Shown here one piece after another: positions 50,700 to 58,980 of a DNA stretch of 64,000 bases. Positions within the stretch are counted from its first letter, which is position 1. Each line of letters opens with the position of its first letter. The stretch is from Fen-1273 sp035516035. Its GTDB lineage: Bacteria > Bacteroidota > Ignavibacteria > UBA10030 > UBA6906. A model generated the notes under the pieces. That model made no database searches and was not told the DNA's origin. It saw nothing but the letters and a program-made list of their open reading frames with translations. Location: assembly GCA_035516035.1 (NCBI GenBank), contig DATJAS010000022.1, positions 1 to 64,000 on the forward strand, written 5' to 3'. The position numbers were made by a program, and so were the translations under genes.

Positions 50700-53060
50700 A
50701 TGCTCGCACTACTCCTGATCACCTTCTTTGCTTGCGTCATCCTCCTTGCGCTGGGACTCGCGCGCCTGGGAGCCATGACCTCACGCATCGCTTCACTCGA
50801 ACGGCGCCTCGGCGAGGCGCTCGGGAAGATCGCTGACCTCGAGCGTTCTGCGCGCGAGGCTTCAGCCGCCGAAGGCGCCGCGCGTCCGGCACGCCGGGCG
50901 CGTGTACCCGTGCGGCGTACGGGTGAAACGCGGGCGGTCGCTGCCTCCGCCGCGGCTCCGGCTCCCCCGGCGCAGCCGCCGCTGCCATCCCTTCCTCCGA
51001 TTCCGGCCCGGGTGAGTCGCCCCTCCCGTACGAAAGAGGAATGGGAAGCCCTCATCGGCGGGAAGCTCCTGAACCGGATCGGCGCGCTGGCGCTCATCCT
51101 CGGCGTGGCATTCTTCCTCCAGTACGCATTTGCCAACGACTGGTTCACTGAGCCCGTCCGCGTGATGATCGGCGTCGTGATCGGCGCCGGGCTCATCGCC
51201 GTGGCCGCGCGCGCCGCATCCCGGAATTTCCAGGTGTTTGCCCAGGGGCTCGTCGGCGCCGGGATCGCGATCCTCTATCTCTCCGCCTATGCGTCGTTCA
51301 ATTACTACCACCTCGTCGCGCAGCCGGTGGCGTTTCTGTTCATGTCCGCCGTGACCGTCGTGACGTTCACGCAGGCGTTCAAGTACGATTCGCTCGCGGT
51401 GGCGCTCCTCGGGTGGCTCGGGGGGTTTCTCACCCCCTTTCTCCTGAGCACGGGTGAAGTCAACACGGTGGGGCTCTTTTCCTATGTCGCGATCCTCGAC
51501 GCCGGGCTTCTCGCCGCCTCCTGGCGGAAGCCGGCGTGGATGCCGATCGAACCCCTCGCCATGGCGGGGACGTACCTCATCTTCGCCCTCTGGCTCGGGG
51601 AGAGCTACACGAGCGCCGGCCTCGTGCCGGGCGTGATTTTCCTTGTGCTCTTCTGGCTCATGTTCCACGCGGTGCACACCGCGCGGTTCGCCGCCCCCGC
51701 GGTATCCCGCAGGTCGTTCCGGCTCACGCTGGCCGCGCTCCACGGGGCGGTGTTTTACGTCCTCCTCTACATTCTGCTCGATCAGGATCACGCCGAATGG
51801 CGGGTGCCGGCGACGCTCGCGGCCTCGATCATGTATATCTCGTTTGCGCTGGCGGTCCGCCGCCGCTCCGGCCTGGACGGCGAGTTCCTGCAGCCCGCGC
51901 TGACCGGGGCGGTGCTCATGGTGGTGGCGACGCACCTGCAGTTCAGCGCCTTCGCGCTCGTTCAGTACTGGTCTGTTGAAGCGCTAGCGCTTGTCTGGGG
52001 AGGCGCGCAGTGGCGCCTTCGTTCGGTCTGGTGGAGCGGGCTGGTGCTCTTCGCTCTCTCGTTTGTCGCGCTCCTGGTTACACATGCGGCCCTCGTCGCT
52101 CCCCCCTCGGAGCCCTACGCTCTGATCGTGAACCGACGGGCGTTTTCGTTCGCACTCGTTGCGATGGGGCTCGCCCTCAGCGCCGTGGTGTCCGGCCGCA
52201 CGGAGTGGCCGGAATCGGAGAAGGTGCGCAGGATGCTCCATGGGGCATGGGCATGGGTGGTCTTCCTGCTTCTCTCGGTCGAGGCGAACGACTGGTGGGC
52301 GCTGCAGATCAGGAACGCGGGGGTCGCTCAGGAGCAGCACCTGGCCTTCCTCCGGATGCTGGGCCTGTCGGTGATCTGGGGGGCATACGGGTGTGCGCTC
52401 CTGGGAGGGGGCATATGGCGGTCCCTTCGCCCGGCGAGAACGCAGGGGACGCTCATGCTGTTCCTTGCTGTGGCCCTGATGCTCATCCGCGGGCTCTCAT
52501 ACGAGCCCGTCAGCGACTTCGCGCCCCTCCTGAACCTGCGCGTCCTCGCCGTCCTCGTCCTCGTCGCGGAGTGCGCCGTCGCGCTGCGCATGGCCGGCGC
52601 GCGGCCCGGGGCCGTTCCCCTGGCGCGCACAACCGTCCCCGCCCTGCAGGTGACGATCGTGCTGCTCGTCCTGGTCCTCGTGACCGGGGAGATCTGGGAC
52701 TACTATGCGCACGGGATTTACGCGCTGGCGCTGGCCGCCGGGGCCGTGAACATCGCCGGCGAGCTTTCCCGGCTGCAGAACCTGAGGCAGCTCTTCCTCT
52801 CGGCGGGATGGGTGTTCTACTCGATCATCCTAATGGCGCTGGGCATCCGCAACCGGTCCCGTCTCCTGCGGGTCGAAGCGATCGTCCTGTTCGGCGCGGC
52901 GATACTGAAGATCTTCATTTACGATCTGTCGTTCCTCCAGACGCTCTACAGGATCTTCTCTTTTGCGGGGCTTGGCGTCGTCCTCCTGGGTGTGTCATGG
53001 CTGTACCAGCGCTACCGGGGAGAGATTCTCGCCCTGGATGAAAAAAAACTCTCCCCCTGA
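50700..53060 (+). CDS. DUF2339 multi-spanning membrane protein
   Basis: 786 residues. One N-terminal membrane helix, a coiled coil (RIASLERRLGEALGKIADLE), a Pro/Ala-rich linker, then WEALIGGKLLNRIGALALILGVAFFLQYAF, the DUF2339 entry block (quoted as landmark), and about 20 further hydrophobic helices to the C-terminus. The family is widespread in Gram-negative bacteria and its function is unknown; an envelope role is often assumed. No catalytic motif is visible. It is monocistronic, with hairpin-rich sequence downstream. Confidence 0.85.
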   Translation: MLALLLITFFACVILLALGLARLGAMTSRIASLERRLGEALGKIADLERSAREASAAEGAARPARRARVPVRRTGETRAVAASAAAPAPPAQPPLPSLPPIPARVSRPSRTKEEWEALIGGKLLNRIGALALILGVAFFLQYAFANDWFTEPVRVMIGVVIGAGLIAVAARAASRNFQVFAQGLVGAGIAILYLSAYASFNYYHLVAQPVAFLFMSAVTVVTFTQAFKYDSLAVALLGWLGGFLTPFLLSTGEVNTVGLFSYVAILDAGLLAASWRKPAWMPIEPLAMAGTYLIFALWLGESYTSAGLVPGVIFLVLFWLMFHAVHTARFAAPAVSRRSFRLTLAALHGAVFYVLLYILLDQDHAEWRVPATLAASIMYISFALAVRRRSGLDGEFLQPALTGAVLMVVATHLQFSAFALVQYWSVEALALVWGGAQWRLRSVWWSGLVLFALSFVALLVTHAALVAPPSEPYALIVNRRAFSFALVAMGLALSAVVSGRTEWPESEKVRRMLHGAWAWVVFLLLSVEANDWWALQIRNAGVAQEQHLAFLRMLGLSVIWGAYGCALLGGGIWRSLRPARTQGTLMLFLAVALMLIRGLSYEPVSDFAPLLNLRVLAVLVLVAECAVALRMAGARPGAVPLARTTVPALQVTIVLLVLVLVTGEIWDYYAHGIYALALAAGAVNIAGELSRLQNLRQLFLSAGWVFYSIILMALGIRNRSRLLRVEAIVLFGAAILKIFIYDLSFLQTLYRIFSFAGLGVVLLGVSWLYQRYRGEILALDEKKLSP

Positions 53061-53392
53061 GCGGGCGCTTCCTGGCGGGAGGTTAGTCCGCAATTTGTCC
53101 TTCGCCGCGAACGCCCTCCCGCAAGTGAAGTGATACGACCGCGCTTCGCTCGCGCCGTTCGTTCGCAGTTCGTCCGCCGCGCGGCGGTCGTGCCGGCGAC
53201 CTACCGCGGCGTGCGCCGCTGCGCGCGCGATGTTTGCGTTTGTGCCCGCCTCTTCGTATGCTCCCTTCGCCTCGCGACGCGGCGTCCGCCGGATGCCGCG
53301 TCCCACCGCAGGTCTGCAGCGCAACGTCCGCTCACCCGGAGGGCCGGGTGCCCGCCGGCGACAACGTTCACAGTCACTCAGGAGCCATACCC
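53061..53392. other. 332-bp GC-rich intergenic region with inverted repeats
   Basis: No coding frame is supported. GCGGGAGG (53075-53082) and CCTCCCGC (53115-53122) form an 8-bp stem enclosing a TTCG/CGAA hairpin, a plausible transcription stop for the upstream gene. CCGCCGCGCGGCGG (53174-53187) is a perfect palindrome. TTG, 20 nt, TATGCTCC at 53232-53262 keeps the spacing but not the TTTG of the local promoters; it would give a ~125-nt leader for nagB. CAGGAGCC precedes the nagB ATG. The stretch is unusually long for this compact genome. Confidence 0.35.
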
Positions 53393-54160
53393 ATGCTTGT
53401 TATCGTGAAGGATACATACGACGCGATGAGCAAGGAAGCTGCCCGTCTCGTCGCTGACCGCCTCCGCAGGAAGCCAAACATGATCCTCGGTCTCGCCACG
53501 GGCAGCACCCCGCTCGGGCTGTACAAGGAGCTGATCCGCATGCACCGGGACGAGGGCCTCGATTTCTCGAAAGTCACGACGTTTAACCTGGATGAATACG
53601 TGGGGCTCCCGCCGTCGCACGATCAGAGCTACCACTACTTCATGAGGGAAAACCTCTTCAAGGACCTCAACCTGGACGTCCGCCACATCCACGTGCCCCA
53701 GGGGATGGCGAAGGACATCGACGCGTTCTGCGAGTGGTACGAGAAGCGCATCGAGGAATGCGGCGGCATCGACCTGCAGGTGCTGGGCATCGGCGGCAAC
53801 GGCCATATCGCGTTCAACGAGCCGGGTTCGTCGCTCGGGTCACGCACCCGGATCAAGACGCTCACCGGCACCACGCGCATGGACAACGCCCGGTTTTTCA
53901 AGAACCAGGAGGAAGTTCCCCGCTACGCGATCACCATGGGCGTCGGGACGATCATGGATGCCAGGGAGCTCCTGCTCCTGGCGAACAAGACGGGCAAGGC
54001 GGATGCCGTCAAGGCGGCCGTCGAGGGACCCATCACGGCCATGTGCCCGGCCTCGATCATCCAGATGCACCGCAAGGCGTATGTCTTCCTCGACGGCCCC
54101 GCCGCCTCAAAGCTGACAGGCAACTACAACGACAGCTGGGAATCCAAAATCTTCGCATAA
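53393..54160 (+). CDS. nagB: glucosamine-6-phosphate deaminase
   Basis: 255 residues. Converts glucosamine-6-phosphate to fructose-6-phosphate and ammonia. GLATGSTPLGLYKEL is the phosphate loop, FNLDEYVGLP holds the catalytic Asp, and LGIGGNGHIAFNEPG is the family signature with the ring-opening His. ATG 53393 follows a CAGGAG site; a 53-residue upstream extension of the frame is not protein-like. It is 12 bp before the GlmU-like gene, so the two share an operon in amino-sugar metabolism. Confidence 0.95.
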   Translation: MLVIVKDTYDAMSKEAARLVADRLRRKPNMILGLATGSTPLGLYKELIRMHRDEGLDFSKVTTFNLDEYVGLPPSHDQSYHYFMRENLFKDLNLDVRHIHVPQGMAKDIDAFCEWYEKRIEECGGIDLQVLGIGGNGHIAFNEPGSSLGSRTRIKTLTGTTRMDNARFFKNQEEVPRYAITMGVGTIMDARELLLLANKTGKADAVKAAVEGPITAMCPASIIQMHRKAYVFLDGPAASKLTGNYNDSWESKIFA

Positions 54161-54172
54161 GGAGCCGGCAGC

Positions 54173-55414
54173 ATGATCGGACAGATCTGTCTCTTTGAGG
54201 ACCAGTACGTCCGCCGGCTCCTGCCGCTGGTCTACACCAGGCCGGCGTACGACCTCCGCTGCGGGATGCTCACGCTCGGCGAAAAGCTCCGGAGGAGGTA
54301 CGGGGCCGCGTCGTACGCCCTGCACGCCCGGCCGTACCTGGCCGATGCGCTGAAGGAGCGGTATCCGGGCGTCCCGGTAAACTCCTCCGCTGAGGGGGGA
54401 TGCCTCTACCTGAACGGGCGCCTGCTTGCGTCGCCGGACCTCGTGCGGAGCATCCCCCTGGAAGGACCGGATGCGCTCTACGTCGACGGGGACGTGCTCC
54501 TCGCCGCGCGGATCAGCAAGGCGCGCCCGTTCGCCGGCGGGATGCCCGAGGCACTCACCGCGTCTGCGTTTCCCGGGATTCCGACCTCGGGGGCGAAGGT
54601 CCTCCTGATCGGGTGGCCCTGGGACCTCGTCGGGAGCAACGGGAAGGAGATTGTCGCGGACATCGCGATGCTCGCGCCTCCCGCAGAGGGGAGAAACCGC
54701 GGGAAGGTGTACCCGGGGGCCCACCTCATCAATCCCGGCAACATCGTGATCGGCGAGGGGACGAGCATCAAGCCCGGCGTGGTGCTCGACGGCGAAAACG
54801 GGCCAATCTGGATCGGGAACAACGTGACCGTGTTTCCCAACGCGGTCATCGAGGGTCCCGCGTTCGTCGGCGACCGGACGCTCATCAAGATCGGCGCAAA
54901 GATCTATGAGAACACGAGCATCGGCGAGGTGTGCAAGGTCGGGGGCGAGGTGGAGGGGGCGATCATCCACGCCTTCTCCAACAAGCAGCACGACGGGTTC
55001 CTCGGTCACGCGTACCTGGGGATGTGGGTGAACCTCGGCGCCGACACGAACAACAGCGACCTGAAGAACAACTACGGCAGCGTGAAGATGGTGATCGACG
55101 GCGCCACGGTCGATACCGGTTCCATGTTCATGGGCCTGTTGATGGGGGACCACTCCAAAAGCTCGATCAACTCGATGTTCAACACGGGCACCGTCGTGGG
55201 CGTCTCGAGCAACGTGTTCGGGAGTGGCTTTCCTCCGAAGTACGTGCCGTCGTTCGCCTGGGGGGGTGCAGAAGGGATGAAGACGTACGACCCGGAAAAG
55301 GCGCTCGATGTCGCCCGGCGTGTGATGGGGAGGCGGAAAATGCTCCTCTCAGCCGCCGAGGAAAAGCTTCTGCGGACCGTCTTTGAGATGACGAAAAAGG
55401 AGCGCGCCGGGTAG
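54173..55414 (+). CDS. GlmU-like bifunctional sugar nucleotidyltransferase/acetyltransferase
   Basis: 413 residues. The N-terminal ~150 residues have LFEDQYVRRLLPLVYTRPAYDLRCG and ALYVDGDVLLAARI, as in the Bacteroidota alternative GlmU family. Residues ~180-380 are a left-handed beta helix built of hexapeptides (NIVIGEGTSIKPGVVLDGE, IWIGNNVTVFPNAVI), ending FPPKYVPSFAWGG. The family is thought to form UDP-N-acetylglucosamine from glucosamine-1-phosphate or a related nucleotide sugar. The classical GlmU loop LAAGxGTRM is absent, as usual in this group. Its pairing with nagB balances amino-sugar synthesis and breakdown. Confidence 0.85.
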   Translation: MIGQICLFEDQYVRRLLPLVYTRPAYDLRCGMLTLGEKLRRRYGAASYALHARPYLADALKERYPGVPVNSSAEGGCLYLNGRLLASPDLVRSIPLEGPDALYVDGDVLLAARISKARPFAGGMPEALTASAFPGIPTSGAKVLLIGWPWDLVGSNGKEIVADIAMLAPPAEGRNRGKVYPGAHLINPGNIVIGEGTSIKPGVVLDGENGPIWIGNNVTVFPNAVIEGPAFVGDRTLIKIGAKIYENTSIGEVCKVGGEVEGAIIHAFSNKQHDGFLGHAYLGMWVNLGADTNNSDLKNNYGSVKMVIDGATVDTGSMFMGLLMGDHSKSSINSMFNTGTVVGVSSNVFGSGFPPKYVPSFAWGGAEGMKTYDPEKALDVARRVMGRRKMLLSAAEEKLLRTVFEMTKKERAG

Positions 55415-55452
55415 CAGAGACATCCACCGCCGGCGGCAAAGCGGCATCCACC

Positions 55453-55572
55453 TGTCATTGCGAGCGTTTTTTGCGAAGCAATCGGCGTTCTTTGCCGTTG
55501 CGAGCGCAGCGAAGCAACCATTCGAGATTGCTTCGGTCGCGTCGCCTTCGGCGACGCGACCTCGCAATGACA
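55453..55572. repeat. dispersed TGTCATTGCGAGC repeat, copy 4
   Basis: Begins TGTCATTGCGAGCG and ends CTCGCAATGACA. The right half contains a perfect 12-bp stem, GGTCGCGTCGCC and GGCGACGCGACC, with a 3-nt loop (55535-55561), and GAAGCAA/GATTGCTTC pieces. It lies between two co-directional genes and probably isolates their transcripts. Confidence 0.85.
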
Positions 55573-55660
55573 ATAGCGTCCAGTTTCCGGTAGCATCCCC
55601 CCCCGGTTTTCCACATATTTCCCCCTGCAGGGCAACTTCCACGCAGGAGGACCCGTACAA

Positions 55661-56689
55661 ATGACTATGACCCCCCGTGCAGAGAATTCCGTGGCCGCCG
55701 GTGTCCAGTCCCGCCGGATGAAGGACGATGCCGTGCGGGCGCGACTGCAGGAGCGCCGCGCCCGCCTGGATGAGGCGATGGAAAAGGCGAGCGATCCGGC
55801 CCGCCTTGAAGCCGTGCTGAAGGAGATCGACTCGGCGATCGAGAAGATCAACTGCGGGACGTACGGCGTCTGCGAGATCTGCAAGGACGCCATCGAGCCG
55901 GAGTATCTGGGAACCAATCCCCTGGTGCGCATCTGCCTCTCCCACCTGACCGAGGAGCAGCAGCGCTCGATGGAGCGCGACCTCGAGCTTGCCTCGACGA
56001 TCCAGAAGCAGCTCCTGCCCGAGAGGCAGCTCCGGCATAACGGCTGGGAGGTGACGCACCACTACGCCCCGGCGGGGATGGTGAGCGGAGACTACTGCGA
56101 TGTCATCAGCGGCGGGCCCGCCCATGAGTCGTTCTTCCTTGTCGGCGATGCCTCGGGCAAGGGGATTGCCGCCTCTCTGCTGATGTCGCAGATGCACGCG
56201 ATTTTCCGGACGCTGATCGGGACGCTCCCCGGCCTGCCGGACCTTTTCTGCAGGGCGAACAGGCTTCTCACGGCCACGACGGGATCCACGCAATTTGCCA
56301 CGCTCGTGTGCGCTGCGGTGAACGGCACGGGGCGCGTGCGGCTCATCAATGCCGGCCACTGTCCTCCACTGATCGTGAAAGGGGGGACCGTGGAGGAGGG
56401 GGAGAGCACGGGACTCCCGCTCGGCCTCTTCTACACCGCCGACTATGACTGCCGGTACGTCGACCTCGCAGCAGGGGACTTTCTCCTGTTTTACACGGAC
56501 GGCCTCACTGAATCACGGAACGCCGCCGGCGAGCAGTACGGCACCGAGCGGCTCGTCCCGCTTGTCAGGAAATCGGCCCGCATGGCCTCCGGCGCGCTTA
56601 TCGAGGCAATCCTCTCGGACCTCTCCTCGTTCCGCGGTCCTTCCCGCGCCGAGGACGACCTGACGATCATGGTCATCAGGAAACTGTAG
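55661..56689 (+). CDS. DksA/TraR-type zinc finger fused to SpoIIE-like PP2C phosphatase
   Basis: 342 residues. The N-terminal part resembles the DksA/TraR coiled coil and zinc finger: LEAVLKEIDSAIEKINCGTYG and then Cys71, Cys74, Cys92 and His95 (CEIC...CLSH), a CxxC-CxxH site. Residues ~105-342 are a PP2C/SpoIIE phosphatase: LELASTIQKQLLPE (the usual start of RsbU-type domains), SGDYCDVI, VGDASGKGIAASLLMS and LFYTDGLTE, which hold the metal-binding aspartates. It probably dephosphorylates an anti-sigma antagonist. The zinc finger could tie it to RNA polymerase (inference). GAGGA precedes the ATG. Confidence 0.88.
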   Translation: MTMTPRAENSVAAGVQSRRMKDDAVRARLQERRARLDEAMEKASDPARLEAVLKEIDSAIEKINCGTYGVCEICKDAIEPEYLGTNPLVRICLSHLTEEQQRSMERDLELASTIQKQLLPERQLRHNGWEVTHHYAPAGMVSGDYCDVISGGPAHESFFLVGDASGKGIAASLLMSQMHAIFRTLIGTLPGLPDLFCRANRLLTATTGSTQFATLVCAAVNGTGRVRLINAGHCPPLIVKGGTVEEGESTGLPLGLFYTADYDCRYVDLAAGDFLLFYTDGLTESRNAAGEQYGTERLVPLVRKSARMASGALIEAILSDLSSFRGPSRAEDDLTIMVIRKL

Positions 56690-56706
56690 GCGGGTGCATT
56701 TTTCAC

Positions 56707-56737
56707 TTGACAATCTCGTTTGCACGATATAAATTAA
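56707..56737 (+). promoter_or_regulatory. candidate promoter of the Rrf2 regulator gene
   Basis: TTG, 20 nt, TAAATTAA, in a strikingly AT-rich leader. The same TTG begins TTGACA, but a sigma70 -10 at TATAAA would give only a 15-nt gap. The AT-rich stretch to the start codon may contain an Rrf2 operator. Confidence 0.4.
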
Positions 56738-56760
56738 GATAAAAGAGTCCGATATTTCCC

Positions 56761-57192
56761 ATGAGCCTCATATTCAGCCGGCAATGCGAATACGCCCTCC
56801 AGGCGGTGGTCTACCTGGCGCTCAGGGGGGAGGGAGAAAGGACTTCGATCCGGGATCTGACGAAGAAACTCGACATCCCGTACCATTTCCTGGCCAAGAT
56901 ACTTCAGGATCTTTCCAGGAAGGGACTCCTGAGCTCCGTGAAGGGTCCGGGAGGCGGCTTCTCGCTCGGCATGCCGGCTCGTGACATCACGCTCTTCCAT
57001 GTGGTCGAGGCGATCGACGGGGTCGACCTGACGCAGAAATGCGTGATGGGCTTCGCGGAATGCTCCGGCAAACATCCCTGCTCCGTTCACTCGAAATGGG
57101 CCACGCTCAGGGACGGCATTTACGCGATGCTCGTCGGCAAGAACATCGCCCAGCTCGCCGCTGAAATGAAACAACCGGGCTACGCCCTGTAG
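56761..57192 (+). CDS. Rrf2-family transcriptional regulator with cluster cysteines (NsrR-like)
   Basis: 143 residues. Winged-helix N-terminus: CEYALQAVVYLA, IPYHFLAKILQDLSRKGLLSS and the wing GPGGGFSL. Cys94, Cys101 and Cys107 give a C-x6-C-x5-C pattern like the iron-sulfur ligands of NsrR-type regulators, so NO or redox sensing is likely. It stands alone, followed by a hairpin, and directly upstream of hemerythrin and polyferredoxin genes that it may control. Confidence 0.9.
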   Translation: MSLIFSRQCEYALQAVVYLALRGEGERTSIRDLTKKLDIPYHFLAKILQDLSRKGLLSSVKGPGGGFSLGMPARDITLFHVVEAIDGVDLTQKCVMGFAECSGKHPCSVHSKWATLRDGIYAMLVGKNIAQLAAEMKQPGYAL

Positions 57193-57194
57193 GA

Positions 57195-57213
57195 TCTCCC
57201 CTTCGGCGGGAGA
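57195..57213 (+). terminator. hairpin after the Rrf2 gene
   Basis: TCTCCC and GGGAGA form a 6-bp stem capped by a C(TTCG)G-like loop, right after the stop codon. No T run follows, so termination is plausible but not strong. Confidence 0.4.
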
Positions 57214-57284
57214 CGTGCACATCAATTTAGGACATATTACTCTGATATTAATTAACGGGTGATACAGTGAAGAGGAGAATTCCC

Positions 57285-57851
57285 ATGAACGTGACTGCTG
57301 AGCTGACACGCGAACATGACGCGATACTGGTGGCACTCAATATCCTCGAAAGGATCTGCGAACGAATTGACGCAGGCGACACATTCCCTGCGGACGACGT
57401 TGCCCGCGTACTGGATTTCTTCAGGACGTTCGCCGACGGCTGTCACCATGCAAAGGAGGAGCAGCATCTCTTCCCGGCGTTGACGGCAGCCGGACTGCCG
57501 GCCGAAGGGGGGCCGGTGGGCGTGATGCTTGCCGAACATGATCTCGGAAGGAAGTTCATCCGGGAGATGGTCTCGGCTCTCGGCGGGCCGGACATGCCCC
57601 CTTCCCCTGAGCAGTTTGCCCGGAGCGCGCGCGCCTACGCCAATCTGCTGCGCGCGCATATTATGAAGGAGAACATGGTTCTCTTCCCGATGGCGGAGAA
57701 CGTCATTCTCGCGGAAACGAAGAGCCGCCTGGTGGAGGCCTTCGCCCGGCTTGAAGAAGAGAAGGCGGGGGCGGCTGTGCATGAGCAGTATCACGCGATG
57801 CTGCATGAGCTCAGCCGGGTGTACGCATCGGAGGTTCACCATGAGGACTGA
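57285..57851 (+). CDS. hemerythrin domain protein
   Basis: 188 residues from ATG 57285 with GAGGAGA upstream; a GTG 18 bp earlier is in frame but has a weaker site. Hemerythrin iron ligands are visible in LTREHDAIL, CHHAKEEQHLFPAL, LAEHDLGRKFI and LLRAHIMKENMVLFPMA, giving the His and Glu pattern of a di-iron four-helix bundle. Related proteins bind oxygen or NO, or mend damaged iron centres. The neighbouring Rrf2 regulator fits NO stress. It overlaps the next gene by 11 bp. Confidence 0.92.
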   Translation: MNVTAELTREHDAILVALNILERICERIDAGDTFPADDVARVLDFFRTFADGCHHAKEEQHLFPALTAAGLPAEGGPVGVMLAEHDLGRKFIREMVSALGGPDMPPSPEQFARSARAYANLLRAHIMKENMVLFPMAENVILAETKSRLVEAFARLEEEKAGAAVHEQYHAMLHELSRVYASEVHHED

Positions 57852-58980
57852 AGCGCTCCCGCGACCGGCAAAAATCCTCCCCGGCCTCAGGCGGCTGAGG
57901 AATACGTACAGGGCCGGGTCGAACCCGGTGAGCCGCCTTCTCCTCCGGCTCGGCGAGGACTCGCAGTTCCAGAGATCGACGCTCCAGGCCGCGTTTGCGC
58001 TCCTGTGCGTCTGGATCGGTGTGGAGTTCTACTTCTTCTACCGGTGGGGAGCATCGGGAGAGACCGCGGGGTTCACCCCCCGCCCGCCGGGTGTCGAGGG
58101 GTTCCTGCCGATCAGCGCGCTGATCAGCCTGAAATACTTCTTCCTCACGGGCGTCGTGAACAACATTCACCCTTCGGGTCTCTTCATTCTCGCCGCCATA
58201 TTCGGTGTGAGCCTCGTCCTGAAGAAGGCATTCTGCAGCTGGCTCTGCCCCGTCGGTACGCTGAGCGAATCACTCTGGATGCTCGGCAGGCATCTGTTCG
58301 GCCGCAACATCACGCTTCCCCGCTGGCTCGACTACCCCCTCCGGTCGCTCAAGTACATCCTCATGGCCTTTTTTGTCTGGGCAGTGGCCTCGATGGAGGC
58401 CGGAGACCTGGCGAATTTCATTTACAGCCCGTATAACAGGGTCGCCGACATCAAGATGTATCTCTTCTTTGCGGAGATCGGTTCATTCGCGCTCTGGACG
58501 CTGGTGGTGCTCGTGGTCCTCTCCGTCCTGGTCAGGAATTTCTGGTGCCGCTATCTCTGCCCCTACGGGGCATTGCTCGGTATCGCGGGGCTTCTCAGCC
58601 CGCTGAAAATCACGCGCAACGCCTCCTCGTGCGTCGATTGCGGCCTCTGTGCCAAAGCCTGCCCCGCGGGGATCGATGTCCATCGCCTCACGCGCGTCAG
58701 GAGCGACGAGTGCATGAGCTGCATGGCGTGCGTCGAGGCATGCCCTGTGAAAGCGACGCTCGAGGTGAAAGCGACCCGGAGGTCGCGGGCGGTACCCGCC
58801 TGGGCGTTCGGCGCCCTCGTCGCGGGGGTCTTTGTCGCGGTGACCGGCCTCGGCATCATGACGGGTCACTGGCAGAACGGGATTTCTCCCGCGGAGTACC
58901 AGCGACGGATTCATCAGATCGACGCACCGATATACAACCACTTCAGGGGCCATGTGCCGGCATATGGACCAAATGACTGA
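57841..58980 (+). CDS. NapH/NosR-like membrane polyferredoxin
   Basis: 379 residues from ATG 57841. About five or six membrane helices carry two CxxxCP motifs, CSWLCPVGTLSE and CRYLCPYGALLG, typical of NapH, NosR and RdxA proteins. A ferredoxin domain follows with CVDCGLCAKACPAGID and CMSCMACVEACPVKA for two 4Fe-4S clusters, then a last helix and a short tail. Such proteins move electrons from quinol or ferredoxin across the membrane to a redox partner. Here the partner may be the hemerythrin or an off-window NO/N2O enzyme. Confidence 0.9.
   Translation: MRTEALPRPAKILPGLRRLRNTYRAGSNPVSRLLLRLGEDSQFQRSTLQAAFALLCVWIGVEFYFFYRWGASGETAGFTPRPPGVEGFLPISALISLKYFFLTGVVNNIHPSGLFILAAIFGVSLVLKKAFCSWLCPVGTLSESLWMLGRHLFGRNITLPRWLDYPLRSLKYILMAFFVWAVASMEAGDLANFIYSPYNRVADIKMYLFFAEIGSFALWTLVVLVVLSVLVRNFWCRYLCPYGALLGIAGLLSPLKITRNASSCVDCGLCAKACPAGIDVHRLTRVRSDECMSCMACVEACPVKATLEVKATRRSRAVPAWAFGALVAGVFVAVTGLGIMTGHWQNGISPAEYQRRIHQIDAPIYNHFRGHVPAYGPND

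Noticed and set aside
53234..53392. 53-residue N-terminal extension of NagB
   Set aside because: The extra sequence is Arg/Pro-rich, unlike any NagB, and a good ribosome site precedes ATG 53393.
56707..56733. Classical sigma70 promoter TTGACA/TATAAA before the Rrf2 gene
   Set aside because: The spacing would be 15 nt, too short; the TTG-N20-TAAATTAA reading fits the other promoters of the window. A TTGACA-N17-TAAATT reading cannot be fully excluded.
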